From positions 1 to 64,000 of the IMG/VR virus record IMGVR_UViG_3300047320_000132: a stretch of 64,000 nucleotides of DNA, one strand, 5' to 3'. Below the pieces are notes generated by a model, which was not told where the DNA came from, did no database searches, and saw only the letters and a list, made by a program, of their open reading frames with translations. Source of the stretch: a virus. Shown in pieces: positions 32,020 through 40,003 of the stretch. Made by a program: the position numbers and the translations under genes. Positions within the stretch are counted from its first letter, which is position 1; each line of letters opens with the position of its first letter.

Positions 32020-33288
32020 ATGTTACAACCCAATGATGAATTCCTTTTCACCCGGCAACGTCACGAAGCTGATGTAATGGGCCTTCACTACGATCTCCGA
32101 CTAGTTCATGGAGATAAGGCGTACTCCTTCGCAACGCTCAAAGACATGCCTGGTCCAGGTGAAATCATTGCAGTCTACGAACAACCTGTTCATGACAGAG
32201 CGTATGCGCTAAGCAAGAAAGTGGTTATCCCTACTGGCCAATACGGTGCAGGTGTTACTCATTTAGATTGGGTTAGAAAAGCAATCGTAGCTCCACACAG
32301 TACAGAAACCTCGCTGGTTATATTCACCAAAGATGGTCAGAAGTTCCTGCTTAAGAAATCTCCGACTAAAGAAAATGAAAAATCGTGGATTTTCAGGAAC
32401 ATTACGGGAATGGGTAAAAGTCAGAACCCTTACCTTAAGAAAATAGAAGAAGGTATGGATAAACAAGCATCGTTTATCGGCGGTGCAATCGCTACTCACT
32501 TACTTCAAAATGTAGCTACGAATGTGGCTTTGGGAAAACGTCGTGTGTCACGCTATCTGGCCAATTCGTTTGCCCAAGGCGCTCACGGTGTCGTAGATAA
32601 TAGCATCAAGGCAAGAGCGCTGCGTACTGCACTTGGCGCAACCCTGCCGGATATCTCAGTGGCTCATAAGTCGATGCATGACTTAGGTCGTGCTGTAGGT
32701 GGACTTACTGCCCATGCAACTCCTCGCCAACGCGTAGCTGTTAGGATGCTTACGCAAGGTCGCTTCAACGATCTAAAAAAATACGATTTGCATAGAGACC
32801 CTGTAGTACAAGCAGTTCATAATCATGTCAGCAAACATCTCGGTCTGCCTTCGCTTGACCATGTTATGAGTAAAGCCGATGACGTGGCTAAGTTATGGAA
32901 AGATAAAACTCATCCGTTGCTTTCCAATATTGCAACCAATATTACGAAAGGTGCAAAACCACAGGGCAAGCATTTTGTACCGGGGCATCTTACTGCCAAA
33001 CCAGGTTTGACGGGCGCAGTTGCAAGCTTTGCTATCGATCCCGCTGCGGGTAGTTTAAACACAGCCAAAAATCTTATGGCTAGTAAAAAAGTGGCGAATA
33101 ACAAGTACGGTAAGAAAGTGGTTGATATGTTGAATAATCAATTTATCAAGAAACCGATTAAAGCTGGAGTGGAATCTGAAGGTCGTATTTCACAGCTAAA
33201 AAATAAGGCGTACAAGTTAGGGGTTAACCCTCTTTCAGCTCATCTAAAAAGAACATCGTCGGCGTTAACCGATGTTCTCAAGGATTAA
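32020..33288 (+). CDS. LigD-type 3'-phosphoesterase domain protein
   Basis: A 422-residue protein. Residues about 10-95 match the phosphoesterase (PE) domain of bacterial ligase D: FTRQRHEADVMGLHYDLRLV (with the HYDLRL metal-site signature), DMPGPGE, HDRAYA, and IPTGQYGAGV. PE domains trim 3'-phosphates or ribonucleotides at breaks. About residue 138, NPYLKKIEEGMDKQASFIGG resembles the packaging tag and KxA pattern. The remaining 270 residues are basic and helical, unrecognised. It opens the cluster followed by an SF2 ATPase and a ligase. No Ku protein is visible. Confidence 0.8.
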   Translation: MLQPNDEFLFTRQRHEADVMGLHYDLRLVHGDKAYSFATLKDMPGPGEIIAVYEQPVHDRAYALSKKVVIPTGQYGAGVTHLDWVRKAIVAPHSTETSLVIFTKDGQKFLLKKSPTKENEKSWIFRNITGMGKSQNPYLKKIEEGMDKQASFIGGAIATHLLQNVATNVALGKRRVSRYLANSFAQGAHGVVDNSIKARALRTALGATLPDISVAHKSMHDLGRAVGGLTAHATPRQRVAVRMLTQGRFNDLKKYDLHRDPVVQAVHNHVSKHLGLPSLDHVMSKADDVAKLWKDKTHPLLSNIATNITKGAKPQGKHFVPGHLTAKPGLTGAVASFAIDPAAGSLNTAKNLMASKKVANNKYGKKVVDMLNNQFIKKPIKAGVESEGRISQLKNKAYKLGVNPLSAHLKRTSSALTDVLKD

Positions 33289-33368
33289 TTCCAGCATATT
33301 AATACCAATATAGCAATCGTTATTATTACATCTATAGGATGATGTAATAGAATTTGAAGTAGTGACAT
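33285..33368 (-). CDS. 27-aa single-span membrane peptide
   Basis: On -, ATG 33,368 follows CTGGAGGTTATC, an excellent ribosome site, and an early-type promoter at 33,394-33,402 reads into it. The peptide begins MSLLQILLHHPIDVIITIAI, and almost all of its residues 3-26 form one membrane span. It ends overlapping the 3' end of the convergent + gene by 4 bases. Promoter, ribosome site and a clean hydrophobic profile together argue it is real. Function unknown. Confidence 0.55.
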   Translation of the reverse strand: MSLLQILLHHPIDVIITIAILVLICWN

Positions 33369-33393
33369 GATAACCTCCAGGTTTAGTACATTA

Positions 33394-33402
33394 CTTATAC
33401 CA
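33394..33402 (-). promoter_or_regulatory. TGGTATAAG early-type promoter on -
   Basis: The only - strand copy of the class seen: TTGGTATAAGTAATGTACT, 25 bases before the 27-aa peptide gene. Confidence 0.6.
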
Positions 33403-33419
33403 ATTTAGCACATAGGCAA

Positions 33420-34877
33420 ATGAATAAGTATCTAGAAAAAATAGCCCGGAAGCAGAAAAGCGATCTTCGTCCAAATCAGATTGACGCACTTGAGCATCTT
33501 GAAAAAGAGAAAGGTGTTGTCCTTCATCATAGCCTTGGTAGTGGCAAGACAAAAACGTTCCTTAAAGCGGTGGAACATTACCAGAACGAAAATCCGAAGA
33601 AACGAGCATTGGTTATCGCCCCGGCGAGCCTTGTTACTAACGTTGACAAGGAATTGCTCAAGCACAAGATCAACCTTGACAAGAATAGGCTTGACGTCAT
33701 GAGCTACGAGAAGGCAGTAAACGAAGCTCATAATCTTCGCAAGAACGATTATTCGATCGTAGTTGCCGACGAGGCTCACAGACTTCGCAATACGAATACT
33801 AAACGTACCAAAGAGCTTCGTGACATTATCAGCGGAGCGGATCGACGTCTTCTAGCTACCGCTACGGGTAACTACAATAAGCTGTCTGATATTTCAGCGC
33901 TCGTTAACATCGCTGCTAATGACGATGTTCTTCCTGAAGATTCTAAGAAGATGGAAGAGCGTTACACTAAGGACGAAATTGTCAAGCCTGGGTTTAAAGA
34001 ACGGCTTCTTGGTGCTAAACCTGAAGCTGTTAAAACACTTGACCGTCGTAAGGAACTTAAAGAAGCGCTTCAGCGGTATGTGAGCTATTACGATAGCAAG
34101 GATGATCCTGAAGCCAAAGATCATTTCCCTTCCAAGACTGAAAAGAACGTGGATGTAGAAATGTCCCCGGAACAGTTGAAGTATTACAAGTTTACTGAAG
34201 GTAAGATTCCGTTCCTGCTCAGAATGAAGATTCGTCACAACCTTCCGTTGGACAAGAAAGAGAAGTCGAGTCTCAATGCTTTCTCGACAGGCGTGAGACA
34301 GGTTTCCAACGGCTACAAGCACCTCAAGGCTGATGGCAAGGGTGAGTACTCACCTAAGATCCAAAAGGCCGTAGCGAGCCTCCAGGACGGTCTGAAGACG
34401 GATAAGAACTTCAAGGCTCTCGTATATTCAAACTATCTTGATGCGGGTCTGAAGGATTACTCTAAACGACTGCAGGAACTGAAAATTGACCATGCTATTT
34501 ACGACGGCTCCCTTTCACGTAAAGAAAAGGATGAATTGGTTAAACAGTACAACTCTGGTAAGAAGAAAATTTTGTTGATTTCTTCATCTGGTTCAGAAGG
34601 ACTTGACAGTAAAGGCACCAAGCGTGTACAAATTCTTGAGCCTCACTTTAACAAGAGCAAAATCAATCAAGTAGTTGGCCGTGCGGTTCGGTTCGGAAGC
34701 CATGACCATTTACCCAAAGAAGAACGCAAAGTAGAAGTTGAGCATTTTCACAGCGTACATCCTAAGCCGCTTTGGGGTAAGACGCCGTACAGTATCGACA
34801 AGTATCTGTCAGAGAATTCTGATACGAAGCAGGACCTGTTTGACGAAGTTAAAGATTTGATGAAGAAAGATGACTAA
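33420..34877 (+). CDS. SF2 (SNF2-like) ATPase with packaging-type tag
   Basis: A 485-residue protein beginning MNKYLEKIARKQKSDLRPNQ: the tag runs straight into the Q-type start of a helicase core (LRPNQIDALEHL). Motif I is HHSLGSGKTKT, motif II VVADEAHRLRN, motif III ATATGN; the second RecA domain has LVYSNYLDAGLKDYSKRLQE, SSSGSEGLDSKG (motif V) and INQVVGRAVRFGSHDHLP (motif VI). It would translocate on or remodel DNA using ATP. The tag suggests packaging into the head for injection. No ribosome site is evident; a late-type motif lies far upstream (31,956). It forms an operon with two more tagged genes. Confidence 0.88.
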   Translation: MNKYLEKIARKQKSDLRPNQIDALEHLEKEKGVVLHHSLGSGKTKTFLKAVEHYQNENPKKRALVIAPASLVTNVDKELLKHKINLDKNRLDVMSYEKAVNEAHNLRKNDYSIVVADEAHRLRNTNTKRTKELRDIISGADRRLLATATGNYNKLSDISALVNIAANDDVLPEDSKKMEERYTKDEIVKPGFKERLLGAKPEAVKTLDRRKELKEALQRYVSYYDSKDDPEAKDHFPSKTEKNVDVEMSPEQLKYYKFTEGKIPFLLRMKIRHNLPLDKKEKSSLNAFSTGVRQVSNGYKHLKADGKGEYSPKIQKAVASLQDGLKTDKNFKALVYSNYLDAGLKDYSKRLQELKIDHAIYDGSLSRKEKDELVKQYNSGKKKILLISSSGSEGLDSKGTKRVQILEPHFNKSKINQVVGRAVRFGSHDHLPKEERKVEVEHFHSVHPKPLWGKTPYSIDKYLSENSDTKQDLFDEVKDLMKKDD

Positions 34878-35088
34878 TAAATACCTAACCAAAATTGCTT
34901 CTGACCTAGCTACGGCAGAGAAGAACGAAAAAGACGAAAACGATGATGTAAACAAGTATTCGGAAGAATTGAAGAAAGCCAGAAATCCGAAACTCGTCGC
35001 AGCGTTGAAGTTTGCGTTACCAGAAGAAAAACAACACAGGGCTAAATTTGAGGCTGCTGTTGCAGCTATCAAACAAAGAGATCACTGA
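34870..35088 (+). CDS. Small charged protein with tag variant
   Basis: A 72-residue protein beginning MTNKYLTKIASDLATAEKNE. It overlaps the ATPase gene by 8 bases and shares its stop region with the next gene (TGATG type), so all three are translated together. It is almost entirely charged helix (KDENDDVNKYSEELKKARNP), likely coiled coil. Function unknown; the tag and operon suggest an accessory of the packaged enzymes. Confidence 0.65.
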   Translation: MTNKYLTKIASDLATAEKNEKDENDDVNKYSEELKKARNPKLVAALKFALPEEKQHRAKFEAAVAAIKQRDH

Positions 35089-36449
35089 TGAACAAGTACC
35101 TAGAAAAAGTAGCAACCGAACTTAAGGAACCAGCTAGCCCTGAGGGGCTTGGCTTTGACTTGTCTAAGGGCGATGAAAAGGAACTGTATAAATGGCTTAC
35201 AGCGGTGACTCTTTTTTCTAGACCTATTCAGCGTTCTGTAGCAGGTATGGCTGCAAAACATATGGCAGAACAGGGGTTCCACTCACCTGAAGCTGTTGAA
35301 TCAGCTGGTTGGGAAAATCTTCGTGACAACCTGGTCAAAGGACATTATGGCCGATTTGATGAATCCACAGCTACGACGATGCTTGCACAAGCAAGGCATC
35401 TAAAAGAGAAATACGGAACGATTGGTAATCTTATCGATAGCCGTACGCCTGAAGAGATTCGTGCTGAAATTCAAACGTTCCGTGGAATCGGTCCACTTGG
35501 AAGTCAGCTATTTGTCGAAGGTGTCAATCCGTATCTGGGTCAAATTCAAAAGCAAGCCTCTGCTGAAAACTATCAACGTCACAAATACGTTGAAGGTGAT
35601 TGGACTAAGCTTGAGCATCCAGTTGCATCAAAGAAATGGGACGGCGCTCACTTTATTTTGACAGTTCAGCCTGACGCTTCTCTTACGTTTCACTCACGTA
35701 GAGAGAGCGTTAAAGGCGGATACCCGGAGCGTTCTTCACAATTGCCTCACCTTGCAAAGCAGATGCCTGACTATATCGGTAATCAATTTGCAGTAGAACT
35801 TGTGCATACCGGACTTGCTAAATCCGAAACGGAATCACATCCGACGGTTTCAGGTATTCTGAATTCGCTTGCACCTCGTGCAATTGCAACTCAAGCTGAG
35901 AAGGGTCCAGTTAGAGCCGTGCTTATCGATGTCAAGAATCCCGATCTTGCTACATACAAGGATAAGATTGAGTACATCAAGAAATTCGAAAAGGATTTTG
36001 GAAATAACGAAGTGATGTTTGCACCTCACCTTGAACATGGCGTTGAGAATATCAACAAGTACCTCGACAAGATTAAAGGGGATAAAGGTGAAGGCTTGAT
36101 TGTTGCTGACTACGAACAACCAGAAACAGAATCAGTACGATACAAAGTTAAAAACTATGTGACATATAATCTGAGAGCACAGGGTCAGCAGCAGGAAATC
36201 GACATTAAGGGAAATCCTAAAGATAGTATGGGAGCTTTGTATCTATACGATGCTTCAGGAAAAATGGTTGGAAAGGTTGGAACGGGGTTTGATAGAGAAA
36301 CACGAATCAATGCACGCAAGCATCCAGAGATGTTTGATGGAAAATTGATCCAGGTTAGAGCGTATCCGCCAAGCGTACCGGGAGGCCAGATAAGATTCCC
36401 GGTCTATAACGGATTTGCTGATGGGGAAATTGACCGAGTCCATCTTTGA
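35088..36449 (+). CDS. HhH-GPD-like and ATP-dependent DNA ligase fusion
   Basis: A 453-residue protein beginning MNKYLEKVATELKEPASPEG. Residues about 30-155 resemble the endonuclease III/HhH-GPD fold of DNA glycosylases, ending in the hairpin FRGIGPLGSQLFVEGV. After IQKQASAEN (KxA pattern), residues about 180-340 hold ligase motifs: SKKWDGAHF (motif I KxDG), FAVELVHT (III-like), GEGLIVADYE (IV) and RYKVKNY (V, KxK); the C-terminal 90 residues fit an OB domain. It would recognise damage or nicks and seal DNA with ATP. The glycosylase catalytic residues were not verified. Confidence 0.85.
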   Translation: MNKYLEKVATELKEPASPEGLGFDLSKGDEKELYKWLTAVTLFSRPIQRSVAGMAAKHMAEQGFHSPEAVESAGWENLRDNLVKGHYGRFDESTATTMLAQARHLKEKYGTIGNLIDSRTPEEIRAEIQTFRGIGPLGSQLFVEGVNPYLGQIQKQASAENYQRHKYVEGDWTKLEHPVASKKWDGAHFILTVQPDASLTFHSRRESVKGGYPERSSQLPHLAKQMPDYIGNQFAVELVHTGLAKSETESHPTVSGILNSLAPRAIATQAEKGPVRAVLIDVKNPDLATYKDKIEYIKKFEKDFGNNEVMFAPHLEHGVENINKYLDKIKGDKGEGLIVADYEQPETESVRYKVKNYVTYNLRAQGQQQEIDIKGNPKDSMGALYLYDASGKMVGKVGTGFDRETRINARKHPEMFDGKLIQVRAYPPSVPGGQIRFPVYNGFADGEIDRVHL

Positions 36450-36459
36450 CCTTTAAATT

Positions 36460-36468
36460 TGGTATAAG
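36460..36468 (+). promoter_or_regulatory. TGGTATAAG early-type promoter
   Basis: TTTGGTATAAGAAAATTGTAA, 66 bases before the winged-helix gene. Confidence 0.7.
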
Positions 36469-36534
36469 AAAATTGTAAGGAAATAGATTTATTCCTTACG
36501 CTATTCTAACTATACCTTTTTCGAAGGACCAACA

Positions 36535-37308
36535 ATGTCAACCTCTATTGCCAAGCAACAAGTTATGAAGGCTCGCAAGCCGAAGGTGGTCAATGTGGAA
36601 TCGCTTGAATACGTAACGAACTCTCACGCCGTGTATCAGTTGCTTCAGAAGTACGGCGGCGGTTTGTCCCGTTCGGATCTTTGCACCGGGCTTGTTCATG
36701 ACAAGTCTGACATCAAAGAACAGGCGATTGATAACGCTTTGCTCCATCTGAAAGACAATGGATTTATCCGCGCAGAGATCAGCGCTGGAGGCGGAGGTCA
36801 CAAGCTGTATTACATCAACGAAGACGTCGAGTACAAACCTCGAAAGCTGGCGCACAAGGTCGCTCGAAAGGTCGCACCTAATGACGTGAAAGCCCAGAAG
36901 GCTATCCGTCGCATGACGAGAGTCAAGCCAGTTTTGGCCCTCGTCGAAGCCCAACAAGCCCTTCCGTTGGAGAAAGTCAATGGTGCCGAGCCTGAGAAGG
37001 AAGTTACCGTATCGCCCGAGGCGCAGCCTGTTCAACCTCAAGATGCGAACCTTAAAGTCACGCCGAAGGCTCAGAGGAAATTTGGAAAGTTTGAGTTCGT
37101 TCAAGGGATGGCTGCACTGGATCCGGACAGCCCGCACTTTGGACAGACGGCGCGTGAGCTTGCTAAGAAGGTGGTCGGTAAAGACGGAACTGAATTCGAG
37201 CCGAAAGCCTACATGTTCTTCGAATTCGGAGAAGGATCAGTAGTTCTGACCCCGAAACAGGCGTACAGTTTGTACAAGGAACTTCACAAGGCATTCGGTC
37301 AAAATTAA
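36535..37308 (+). CDS. Putative winged-helix DNA-binding protein
   Basis: A 257-residue protein. Residues about 28-100 look like a winged helix: VYQLLQKYGGGLSRSDLCTG, then ALLHLKDNGFIRAEIS and a wing GGGHKLYYINED. The middle is basic (RKLAHKVARKVAPNDVKAQK) and then proline/glutamate-rich; the last 80 residues look like a second folded domain (ELAKKVVGKDGTEFEPKAY). CGAAGGACC precedes the ATG. GC content is higher than in neighbours. It is probably a transcription regulator or DNA-binding protein. Own promoter and strong terminator. Confidence 0.6.
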   Translation: MSTSIAKQQVMKARKPKVVNVESLEYVTNSHAVYQLLQKYGGGLSRSDLCTGLVHDKSDIKEQAIDNALLHLKDNGFIRAEISAGGGGHKLYYINEDVEYKPRKLAHKVARKVAPNDVKAQKAIRRMTRVKPVLALVEAQQALPLEKVNGAEPEKEVTVSPEAQPVQPQDANLKVTPKAQRKFGKFEFVQGMAALDPDSPHFGQTARELAKKVVGKDGTEFEPKAYMFFEFGEGSVVLTPKQAYSLYKELHKAFGQN

Positions 37309-37319
37309 GGTGGCTCTCA

Positions 37320-37369
37320 GGCAGCGGTTCATCAAGGCGGATTCGGCCCCGAGTCCCGCTTCCGCTGCC
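37320..37369 (+). other. Structured RNA segment in the 3' UTR
   Basis: GGCAGCGG (37,320-37,327) pairs with CCGCTGCC (37,362-37,369), enclosing further GC-rich complementarity (GCGGATTCGG/CCCCGAGTCCCGC). It sits between the stop codon and the terminator and could be a 3'-derived small RNA or a stability element. Confidence 0.35.
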
Positions 37370-37380
37370 CGAGGAGGTTG

Positions 37381-37420
37381 AGGAGTACGTCCCCCTCCAG
37401 GACGTATCTCCTCTTTTTTT
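37381..37420 (+). terminator. Strong Rho-independent terminator
   Basis: AGGAG+TACGTCC pairs with GGACGTA+CTCCT with one bulged base, followed by seven T that reach the end of the convergent beta' gene. Confidence 0.85.
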
Positions 37421-38582
37421 AGCCTTCTATTTTGATAGGCGTTCTATCGTTGATTTCACCACGTTCAAGCGCAGCCAAAACTTCTGCTTCAGAAGCGAAT
37501 GTTCTAGGCGATTGATCCATATCTGGCTCAGTCAAAGCCATAGATCCAATAACTGCTTCGTGACCCGGTGCAACCATCGAAGCACCCTGACCTTTACGGT
37601 AATCGTAAATGTGTTGTTGTGGCAGAAGTTTCTGCTTGGCTTCTTCAACAGCTTCCGGCGTCATCGGAACGTGCAAAGTCAAAGCATCCCCGTCAAAGTC
37701 GCCTGCATACATCGGCAAGTGCAATGGATTAATACCAAGCGTCTTACCTTCGATAGGCACAGGATAGTGAGCAGTAATGTTCGTTCTCATCAGAGTCGGA
37801 GCACGGTTAAGAATGACCGGAACTTGTTTGATCATTTTATTAAAGCTATTCGTTGCACCAACATCACGATTTGCTACTGCCTTCCTTGCGGCCATCATGT
37901 CGTAGCCGTTACGAACCAGATCCCGGATTATGTGAAATTCATACATTGTCCACAGCATGTCTTTCGGAGCAGCAACTTCGTTAAAGCCGAGATTAGGCTC
38001 AGCATAAATCGTTGCACGGCCAGAGAAGTCTTGCTTCTTCTTCAGTAGCTTGTTATGGAAGAAACCACCTTTAGGCCCGGTATCGCCAGCAATTTGCTGG
38101 ATATATCCTTTCAACTCCTTACCACGAGCGCCACCTGATACTGCGTCACCAAGACCGAACACAGCCTTAAGACCGTTGTAAGCGTCTTTACGTTCATTGA
38201 TAAGCATGTCGTGAGGCAATATATCTACGTTGCCTTTCAAGCCGTTATTAACAAGCATGTGGTCACGATAAAGCGTATTAACGTCAGCAAATTCGATACG
38301 GTTACCACCCATTGGGATGCTTGGACGTACAAGCGGCGGAGTAACAGGAACATTGTGAATGACGTATGCAGTTTCAGGACGCAGATCCACTTTCTGCAAA
38401 CCTGCGAGGTACTTGATCTTTTTTACGATTGTGTCTTTTTTAGATGGCGACTTGGTTTCTTTAATTTCTGCTTTAAGGGCTTTAATCTGTGCATCTACAT
38501 CGATAGTAGAAAGCATTTGGTGCAAAGCATCGCCAGACACCGCAAGGCTATCTGTATCAATTGTGTCATTAGGTTTATTCAT
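37419..38582 (-). CDS. rpoC-like (middle part): RNA polymerase beta' middle part
   Basis: A 387-residue protein matching the bacterial beta' region from the clamp base through the double-psi barrel. [20 protein letters not shown] and IKYLAGLQ align with the bacterial LLKALxxLDLE..., [20 protein letters not shown] with [39 protein letters not shown] with the VDYSGRSVI loop, VILNRAPTL is exact, and [18 protein letters not shown] carries the catalytic Mg-binding DFDGD (N-A-D of NADFDGD reads A-G-D). It ends with DRTPIKIEG where bacterial beta' continues. First ~200 residues of beta' are not here; part is fused to beta (41,542). Confidence 0.93.
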   Translation of the reverse strand: [387 protein letters not shown]

Positions 38583-38600
38583 GGTTTTAATTTTAAAGCG

Positions 38601-39233
38601 TTAAGAGCTGATAGTCAAAATTCGTCTTACTCGTGGAATTTTAGATGCTGTACCGTTTAGGTATTTAACTGCCCCTATCCACACGTTGCCATCACTGTCA
38701 AGACCTATTTGCGTAAGTGTTAAATCTATCTGCAATCTTTGATTGGGAGAATTTGCGTTATATGTAAGAGTTGAAGAGTAATACGTGGACTGCCCGCCTG
38801 GACTTGTCGCAGGTTCATTTTGAATAAAAGGCTGGGCGCTACCGTCCAATAAAGTCGCAGTTAATCGGCCAGCACCGCTATACGTTCCCCAATAGATTAC
38901 AGCGGTACGAGAGGTCATATCTGCAGGCATAGTAAATCTAAGACCTTGACCCACTATTGCCGTGGTATGATCTACTCCAATCCCTTCTCTGACAGCCGTT
39001 CCGGAAGCTACTGGAGTTCCACTAGTCCAGGTATATCCTAAACCAAATCCGAATCCGCTAATAGTTCCGCCAGTGCCTAGCAATGTCGGTGAGCTTATAG
39101 TAGAACCTCCTCCGCTCTTTCTATTGTAAGTAAGAGTTTGTGCAAATTCAATCCAGTCGGTTTGTACAGGACTTACAAGACTGAAAGTTTCAGTGCCAGT
39201 AAGTACTGCAATAGATCCAGTAAGTGTACCCAT
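38601..39233 (-). CDS. Tail fibre or tip structural protein
   Basis: A 210-residue protein dominated by Gly, Ser, Thr and beta strands (SGFGFGLGYTWTSGTPVASG; RLQIDLTLTQIGLDSDGN), typical of fibre heads or receptor-binding tips. It is last in a run of five fibre-type genes inserted between the two RNAP genes. Overlaps its upstream neighbour by one base. No enzyme motif. Confidence 0.6.
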   Translation of the reverse strand: MGTLTGSIAVLTGTETFSLVSPVQTDWIEFAQTLTYNRKSGGGSTISSPTLLGTGGTISGFGFGLGYTWTSGTPVASGTAVREGIGVDHTTAIVGQGLRFTMPADMTSRTAVIYWGTYSGAGRLTATLLDGSAQPFIQNEPATSPGGQSTYYSSTLTYNANSPNQRLQIDLTLTQIGLDSDGNVWIGAVKYLNGTASKIPRVRRILTISS

Positions 39234-39763
39234 TATGTTCTTGTTCCCACTAGGTTAAATCGTACGTTTGCAAGCGTAGTGTCTGCCGTAGCTGGTCCCA
39301 CGATTTCAAAAATATCACCGATTGCAAAACTTACAGTGGATGAAAAAGTAAGAGTAGCTACACTACCGCTTGCTGCAAATACGGCAGTTCCGATAGATGT
39401 GCCGTTCTTTGTGAACGTAATAGTTGTCGATGCAGTAGCAGAAGTTTTAGCGTCTACTACACTTCCAGTAAGGTTTGCCGGTAACGAAAATGCTCTTCTA
39501 GTATTTATAGAAGTAAGTGTTTCAGCATTTGCAAAACCGCCTTGAACGAAAAGAATTATATCAAAGGGCGTACCTGGAAGGCCTGCAGCTAAGGTTACAT
39601 CGCCAGTACCAGAATCAGCACCAGTGAATGCTGAAATTGAAATACCAGTTCCAGCCAGCACCTTTGTAATAACAGCGCTCCCTGCGGTTGTGGTATTCAG
39701 ATCTGCTCTTAATACAGTTCCGTCAGCGCCTTGGGCTCCAAGATTAATCTGTGTGCGTGCCAT
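39233..39763 (-). CDS. Tail fibre protein
   Basis: A 176-residue protein opening MARTQINLGAQGADGTVLRA, a common fibre start (LNLATSQL-like in the neighbour). Thr/Ala/Gly-rich with repeated strands; residues about 143-156 (FAIGDIFEIVGPA) resemble the beta repeats of the sheath. It is in the fibre cassette and is presumably a trimeric fibre component. Confidence 0.6.
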   Translation of the reverse strand: MARTQINLGAQGADGTVLRADLNTTTAGSAVITKVLAGTGISISAFTGADSGTGDVTLAAGLPGTPFDIILFVQGGFANAETLTSINTRRAFSLPANLTGSVVDAKTSATASTTITFTKNGTSIGTAVFAASGSVATLTFSSTVSFAIGDIFEIVGPATADTTLANVRFNLVGTRT

Positions 39764-40003
39764 TTATTCTCTCTTTCGTCGTTCAGGCTGAATAGTCTCT
39801 TTTAGCTCTGTATTAGCCTGCTCTAATTTTAGAATTCTTTCCTTGAGATGGGCAATAAGTTCCGCATCTTGAAGAACACGATTAGTCAGGCGCTCCTTCT
39901 GAATTTCCAACATCCACACGTTAGAATATAAAACGCCCAGCTCGTTTTGCATCTTTCCGAGCCAGGCGTCTTGTTCAGGTACTACGTTTGTATTATTCGT
40001 CAT
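39764..40003 (-). CDS. Small coiled-coil protein
   Basis: A 79-residue protein that is mostly coiled coil: LGVLYSNVWMLEIQKERLTN, then HLKERILKLEQANTELKE, heptads of Leu and Ile. Overlaps the large fibre gene by 4 bases (ATGA). Possibly a fibre chaperone or trimerisation subunit; not recognised. Confidence 0.6.
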   Translation of the reverse strand: MTNNTNVVPEQDAWLGKMQNELGVLYSNVWMLEIQKERLTNRVLQDAELIAHLKERILKLEQANTELKETIQPERRKRE

